A DNA stretch of 7,123 nucleotides from NCBI GenBank assembly GCA_023230425.1, contig JALNXI010000095.1:1-7123 (forward strand). The letters are read 5' to 3'. Below, in pieces: positions 4,551-7,123 of the stretch (the first letter of the stretch is position 1; each line of letters begins with the position of its first letter). A model generated the notes under the pieces. It was not told where the DNA came from, did no database searches, and saw nothing but the letters and a program-made list of their open reading frames with translations. Made by a program: the position numbers and the translations under genes. Origin of the DNA: Methanoculleus sp. (GTDB lineage: Archaea > Halobacteriota > Methanomicrobia > Methanomicrobiales > Methanoculleaceae).

Positions 4551-5408
4551 GTCGTCGGGCTCGATATGAACGACGACCTCGGCGAGCCCCGGCACCATCT
4601 CTTTGAGCCGCCGCTCCACCTCGTCGGAGATCGCGTGGGCCCCGGCGACGGGGAGAGCCGGGTCGACGGTGATGTGAATGTCGGCAAAGATCTCCCCTGG
4701 TTTTCCCCGGCACCGGAAGTCATGGTACCCGGCTACCCCGGGTGTATCCGTCACCACCGCCCGGATGAGCGCCGGGTCGCAGGGGAGGTTCATCGCGTCG
4801 GTGAGGACCTCTGCGGCATCGTAGAGGATCCCGACTCCCATCCTCGCGATGAGGAGGCCGATGGCGAAGGCGATGATCGGGTCGGCCTGTGGGAACCCGA
4901 GTCTGACCGCGAGGAATCCTCCGAGGACAGCGGTGGAGACGAAGACGTCACTTCTGGTGTGCAGGGAGTCGGCGATGAGGATCTGGCTCCGGTACTCCTC
5001 GCCCCGTCTCCGCTCGTAGGTGGAGACGGCGATGTTGATGATAAGTGTCCCGACCATAACCGCCACGGTGACGGGGGTGATCGCGGGGGTGACAGGGGAG
5101 ACGAGCCGCCGGTATCCCTCGAGGAGGATACCGGCGGCGGTCAGGAGGAGCATCGCCCCGATGACGAGGGTCCCAAGGGTCTCGATCTTGCCGTGGCCGT
5201 AGGGGTGCTTCGGGTCGGGGGGTTTTCCTGCGAGGTAGAGGGCGATGATCCCGATGATGTTCGAGAAGGAGTCGAACCCCGAGTGGAGGGCGTCCGCTAC
5301 CATGCTCACCGACCCGGCGAGGAGACCGAAGGCCGCTTTTGCAAGTGCAACGACGAGGTTTAAGATGAGGACGATGATGAAGACCCGCTGCACCCGGTCA
5401 CCCTGCAT
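4542..5408 (-). CDS. Cation diffusion facilitator (CDF) family metal transporter
   Basis: A 288-residue membrane antiporter that exports divalent metal ions (Zn, Fe, Mn or Co in different members) in exchange for protons. Six hydrophobic segments occupy roughly residues 8-205. The transport site is of the HXXXD/HXXXD type: H42 and D46 in TM2 (DALHSGFDSFSN), H150 and D154 in TM5 (DSLHTRSD). The loop motif DPKHPYGHGKIE at 65-76 is diagnostic. A cytosolic dimerisation domain from about 206 carries DFRCRGKPG and VVVHIEPDDSP. Length is normal for the family. ATG 5408 has only a weak SD. GTG 5393 has GGTGA 4 nt upstream and would shorten the protein by five residues, so it is a serious alternative. 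The gene is convergent with the flavoprotein gene. Metal specificity cannot be read from the site alone; the redox-enzyme context makes iron or manganese homeostasis attractive (inference). Confidence 0.95.
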   Translation of the reverse strand: MQGDRVQRVFIIVLILNLVVALAKAAFGLLAGSVSMVADALHSGFDSFSNIIGIIALYLAGKPPDPKHPYGHGKIETLGTLVIGAMLLLTAAGILLEGYRRLVSPVTPAITPVTVAVMVGTLIINIAVSTYERRRGEEYRSQILIADSLHTRSDVFVSTAVLGGFLAVRLGFPQADPIIAFAIGLLIARMGVGILYDAAEVLTDAMNLPCDPALIRAVVTDTPGVAGYHDFRCRGKPGEIFADIHITVDPALPVAGAHAISDEVERRLKEMVPGLAEVVVHIEPDDSP

Positions 5409-5423
5409 ACAATCCCGGTAATG

Positions 5424-5455
5424 GTGCCTCCAGTGGCATAGGGTTTCCGGAGCAC
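5424..5455 (-). other. Imperfect hairpin upstream of the CDF start
   Basis: GTGCTCC (5455-5449 on the minus strand) can pair with GGAGGCAC (5431-5424) with one bulged G, enclosing 17 nt. It lies 16 nt before the CDF ATG. If the CDF transcript starts further upstream, this would be in its leader. No known riboswitch is recognised. Confidence 0.25.
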
Positions 5456-5462
5456 AGGGTGA

Positions 5463-5505
5463 CCTACCCCCCGCTTACGCAGGGGGCTTCCTGCTCATGC
5501 CGCCG
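5463..5505 (-). mobile_element. Candidate IS200/IS605-type (tnpB) right-end remnant with hairpin
   Basis: In minus-strand sense, CCCCCTGC, GTAA, GCGGGGGG (5486-5467) makes an 8-bp stem, including one U-G wobble, closed by a GNRA tetraloop. The plus-strand RNA would have a C-A mismatch, so the minus strand is the better-paired one. The stem is preceded by AGCAGGAAG and followed by TAGGTCACC. One frame reads GGGMSRKPPA and a stop inside the stem. Hairpins with this GAAGCCCCC, loop, GGGGGTAGGTCAC layout, overlapping the end of tnpB, are what I recall from IS605-family right ends and from the 3' part of TnpB-associated guide RNAs. No tnpB body or left end is present, so this would be a solitary relic. 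The alternative is a structured leader of the CDF gene. Confidence 0.4.
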
Positions 5506-5528
5506 CCGAGCCCCACAGAGATAAAAGG

Positions 5529-5536
5529 TTTAATAA
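5529..5536 (+). promoter_or_regulatory. TATA box of rubrerythrin (leaderless)
   Basis: TTTAATAA begins 31 nt before ATG 5560, with another A-rich stretch (GATAAAAGG) just upstream. The expected start site falls at about 5556-5560, and no SD lies immediately before the ATG. The box reads TTATTAAA on the other strand and could also serve the CDF gene. Confidence 0.65.
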
Positions 5537-5559
5537 GAGGCATCCCAAATTGATTTCAT

Positions 5560-6060
5560 ATGCCGACTGATGAGAACGCTCAGAACGCGTACGCCGGGGA
5601 GTCCCAGGCGAACCGAAAATACTCAGTCTTTGCCGAGAAAGCAGCCGCCGAGGGTTACCCGGCGGTCGGGAAACTCTTCCGGGCGGCAAGCGAGGCAGAA
5701 GCTGTCCATGCAAAACGCCTCCTCTTCATCCTGAACGCTGTCGGGAGCACTGAAGAGAACCTGAAAGGTGCGATCGAGGGGGAGAACTACGAGTTCACGA
5801 AGATGTACCCCGCGTTCGTTGCCGAGGCGAAGGAAGAGCGGAAGAACGAGGCCTCGATCGTCTTCACCCACGCTATGCGGGCGGAAGAGGTGCATGCGGG
5901 CCTCTACCTCCAGGCGCTTGAGGCTGTCCGGGAAGGAAAGGATCTCGACGTGAAGAAGGTCTACCTCTGCCCGGTCTGCGGCAACATTGAGCTCGGAGCG
6001 GCACCGGAGAAGTGCCCTATCTGCGGGGTTCCGGAGCGCATGTTCCGCGAGATCCAGTAA
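5560..6060 (+). CDS. rbr: Rubrerythrin
   Basis: A 166-residue cytosolic peroxidase that reduces H2O2 to water using rubredoxin-type electron input. The N-terminal four-helix bundle carries the diiron ligands: E14 (GESQANRKY), E47 and H50 (EXXH), a glutamate in the EGENYEF segment (E75 or E78), and E109 and H112 (EXXH in RAEEVH). The C-terminal rubredoxin-like Fe(Cys)4 site uses C137, C140, C152 and C155 (CPVCGN and CPICGV). The order and length match short archaeal rubrerythrins and nothing is missing. ATG 5560 follows a TATA box at leaderless distance, so it is transcribed as a single gene; a T-run just after the stop probably ends the transcript. It complements the peroxiredoxin of the redox operon as a second peroxide-removal route. 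Confidence 0.97.
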   Translation: MPTDENAQNAYAGESQANRKYSVFAEKAAAEGYPAVGKLFRAASEAEAVHAKRLLFILNAVGSTEENLKGAIEGENYEFTKMYPAFVAEAKEERKNEASIVFTHAMRAEEVHAGLYLQALEAVREGKDLDVKKVYLCPVCGNIELGAAPEKCPICGVPERMFREIQ

Positions 6061-6064
6061 TCTC

Positions 6065-6070
6065 TTTTTT
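6065..6070 (+). terminator. Oligo-T terminator of rubrerythrin
   Basis: TCTCTTTTTT immediately follows the rubrerythrin stop codon, the usual archaeal T-rich termination signal. About 20 nt further on, GGTTC and GAACC (6093-6105) can form a small hairpin without a second T-run. Confidence 0.55.
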
Positions 6071-6147
6071 GGGTCCGGCGCCGCCGCGTCGGGGTTCCGC
6101 GAACCACCCCCCGCCCGCGTGGTCTGCCCCAAACCCCACCTCACAAG

Positions 6148-6154
6148 TTAAATA
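6148..6154 (+). promoter_or_regulatory. TATA box of the Grx-TrxR fusion gene (leaderless)
   Basis: TTAAATA begins 30 nt before ATG 6178, within CACAAGTTAAATAGGGG. The pyrimidine-rich stretch CCCCTCTT before the ATG has no SD, so translation is probably leaderless. Confidence 0.65.
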
Positions 6155-6177
6155 GGGGTCCTGAGATATCCCCTCTT

Positions 6178-7123
6178 ATGGCTGGTGTGAAGGTCTACAC
6201 GACGGAGAACTGCCCCTACTGCCGGATGGTCCAGGCGTTCCTCAAGAAGTACGGCGTCGAATACGAGACCGTCGACGTCGGGAAGGATCGCGAGGCGGCC
6301 CGGGAGATGATCAGGGTCTCGGGGCAGCGGGGGGTGCCGGTCACGGTCTCTGGCGATGAGATGATCGTCGGGTTCGATGCGAAGAGGCTCCGGGAGCTCT
6401 TCGGGCCGCCGGTGACGGATGAGGTCCACGATGTGGTCATTGTGGGTGCCGGGCCGGCCGGGCTGACGGCTGCGGTCTACTGTGCGAGAAAGTTCATGAA
6501 GACCATTGTCATAGGGGAGAATGTCGGCGGCCAGGCGGCCTGGAGCTGGGCGATCGAGAATTACATGGGGTTCCCGACAATCACTGGCGAGGAGCTTATC
6601 CGGAAGTTCGAGGAACAGGCCCGTGGATCCGATATCGTCCTTGAGCTCGACAGTGTCCAGAGCATCCGGAAAGAGGGTGACATCTTCCTGGTCCGGACCG
6701 TCTCGGAGAACACCCACCGTTGCCGGACGGTCATCCTTGCTCCCGGGAAAGAGCCCCGGACCCTTGGGCTCCCGGGCGAGAACCGGCTGATGGGAAGAGG
6801 TGTCTCCATCTGCTCGACCTGCGACGCCCCACTCTTCCGCGACAGGCCGGTCGCTGTCATTGGCGGTGGGAACGCGGCGCTCCAGACCGCCATCGAGATG
6901 ACGAGGATCGCGAGTTCCGTGGCCCTGATCGTCCGGAGCACCCTCCGGTGCGATGAGGTCTACGTAGCCCGGGCAGAGGAGTTGGGCGTGCGGATCTTCC
7001 TCCACCACGAGGTGACGGAACTCCATGGTGATGCGGCCCTGACCGGGATAACGATCCGCGATCAGGATACCGGGAAGGAGGCGGTCCTCGACGTGGAGGG
7101 GCTCTTCCTTGCGATCGGGCTCG
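6178..7123 (+). CDS. Glutaredoxin-thioredoxin reductase fusion, FAD-dependent (partial, C-terminus outside window)
   Basis: The plus strand is open from ATG 6178 to the window edge (315 codons plus one base). Residues 1-76 form a glutaredoxin-like domain with the redox pair C12-P-Y-C15 and the cis-proline motif GVPVT at 52-56. A short linker leads into a thioredoxin reductase-like flavoprotein. The FAD motif is GAGPAG at 90-95, GGQAAW at 117-122 contacts the flavin, C212 and C215 (SICSTCD) are the redox-active pair, and GGGNAA at 229-234 is the nucleotide-binding loop. The NADPH-selecting HRRXXXR motif is absent; VRSTLR occupies that place. The stretch LRCDEVYVARAEELG and the end GLFLAIGL resemble AhpF. 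It likely passes electrons from a nucleotide or F420-type donor through FAD and CXXC to the Grx domain and then to targets such as peroxiredoxin (inference). It probably lacks only the last few dozen residues. Confidence 0.93.
   Translation, partial: MAGVKVYTTENCPYCRMVQAFLKKYGVEYETVDVGKDREAAREMIRVSGQRGVPVTVSGDEMIVGFDAKRLRELFGPPVTDEVHDVVIVGAGPAGLTAAVYCARKFMKTIVIGENVGGQAAWSWAIENYMGFPTITGEELIRKFEEQARGSDIVLELDSVQSIRKEGDIFLVRTVSENTHRCRTVILAPGKEPRTLGLPGENRLMGRGVSICSTCDAPLFRDRPVAVIGGGNAALQTAIEMTRIASSVALIVRSTLRCDEVYVARAEELGVRIFLHHEVTELHGDAALTGITIRDQDTGKEAVLDVEGLFLAIGL

Noticed and set aside
4566..5363. 265-codon plus-strand open frame
   Set aside because: Antisense to the CDF transporter, highly charged Gly/Asp/Glu-rich composition typical of shadow frames in GC-rich DNA, no recognisable domain.
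5495..5713. 72-codon minus-strand open frame at the rubrerythrin 5' end
   Set aside because: Mostly antisense to rubrerythrin, with no SD or domain. It passes through the tnpB-tail-like stretch in another frame and ends at TGA, so it is not a tnpB fragment itself.
6071..6147. GC-rich intergenic stretch with a small hairpin (6093-6105)
   Set aside because: The 5-bp stem with 3-nt loop is within what chance gives in such GC-rich sequence, and neither an ORF nor a T-run accompanies it.
6148..7026. 292-codon minus-strand open frame
   Set aside because: Antisense to the Grx-TrxR fusion, whose motifs (CPYC, GAGPAG, CSTC, GGGNAA) are unmistakable; the minus-strand translation is Asp/Pro/Arg-rich and featureless.
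1..7123. CRISPR arrays, tRNA or rRNA genes, complete insertion sequences
   Set aside because: No regularly spaced direct repeats, no cloverleaf-like or rRNA sequence, and no transposase coding region could be seen on either strand.

Overview
The window looks like a high-GC euryarchaeal chromosome segment, most likely from a hydrogenotrophic methanogen of the Methanomicrobiales (Methanoculleus-like). Three things point there: archaeal TATA boxes about 24 nt upstream of ATG codons that lack a Shine-Dalgarno (SD) site, SD sites of the GGAGGTGA type inside the operon, and a gene set (iron-sulfur flavoproteins, archaeal peroxiredoxin, desulforedoxin, rubrerythrin, PAS-rich sensor) typical of methanogens. 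The genus is inferred from gene content and composition, not from a marker gene.

Layout. (1) 1-994, minus strand: N-terminal 331 residues of a soluble multi-PAS sensor protein, starting at TTG and running off the left edge. (2) 1145-3814, minus strand: a compact six-gene run, in transcription order a six-cysteine zinc-ribbon-like protein, a free-standing desulforedoxin domain, a cysteine-free AhpD/CMD-family protein, a Prx6-type peroxiredoxin and two tandem iron-sulfur flavoproteins (ISFs). The genes are tightly spaced or overlap, so this is almost certainly an operon. (3) 3815-3941: a divergent promoter region. (4) 3942-4550, plus strand: a third ISF-like flavoprotein that has lost one of the four cluster cysteines. 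(5) 4542-5408, minus strand: a cation diffusion facilitator (CDF), convergent with and overlapping the flavoprotein gene. (6) 5409-5559: an intergenic region with an 8-bp hairpin that resembles an IS200/IS605 (tnpB) right end, and the rubrerythrin promoter. (7) 5560-6060, plus strand: rubrerythrin. (8) 6178-7123, plus strand: a glutaredoxin-thioredoxin reductase fusion, cut by the right edge.

Taken together this is an oxygen and peroxide defence island of an anaerobe. Peroxiredoxin and rubrerythrin remove peroxide. The desulforedoxin and zinc-ribbon-like proteins are possible small electron carriers. The ISFs could feed electrons from ferredoxin or reduce O2/H2O2 themselves. The Grx-TrxR fusion is a candidate disulfide-reducing system for peroxiredoxin. 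The CDF may adjust Fe, Mn or Zn levels. The parts belong to known families; what is unusual is the combination and three sequence deviations: the CMD protein without cysteines, the three-cysteine flavoprotein, and the Grx-TrxR fusion without the usual NADPH-binding arginine motif.
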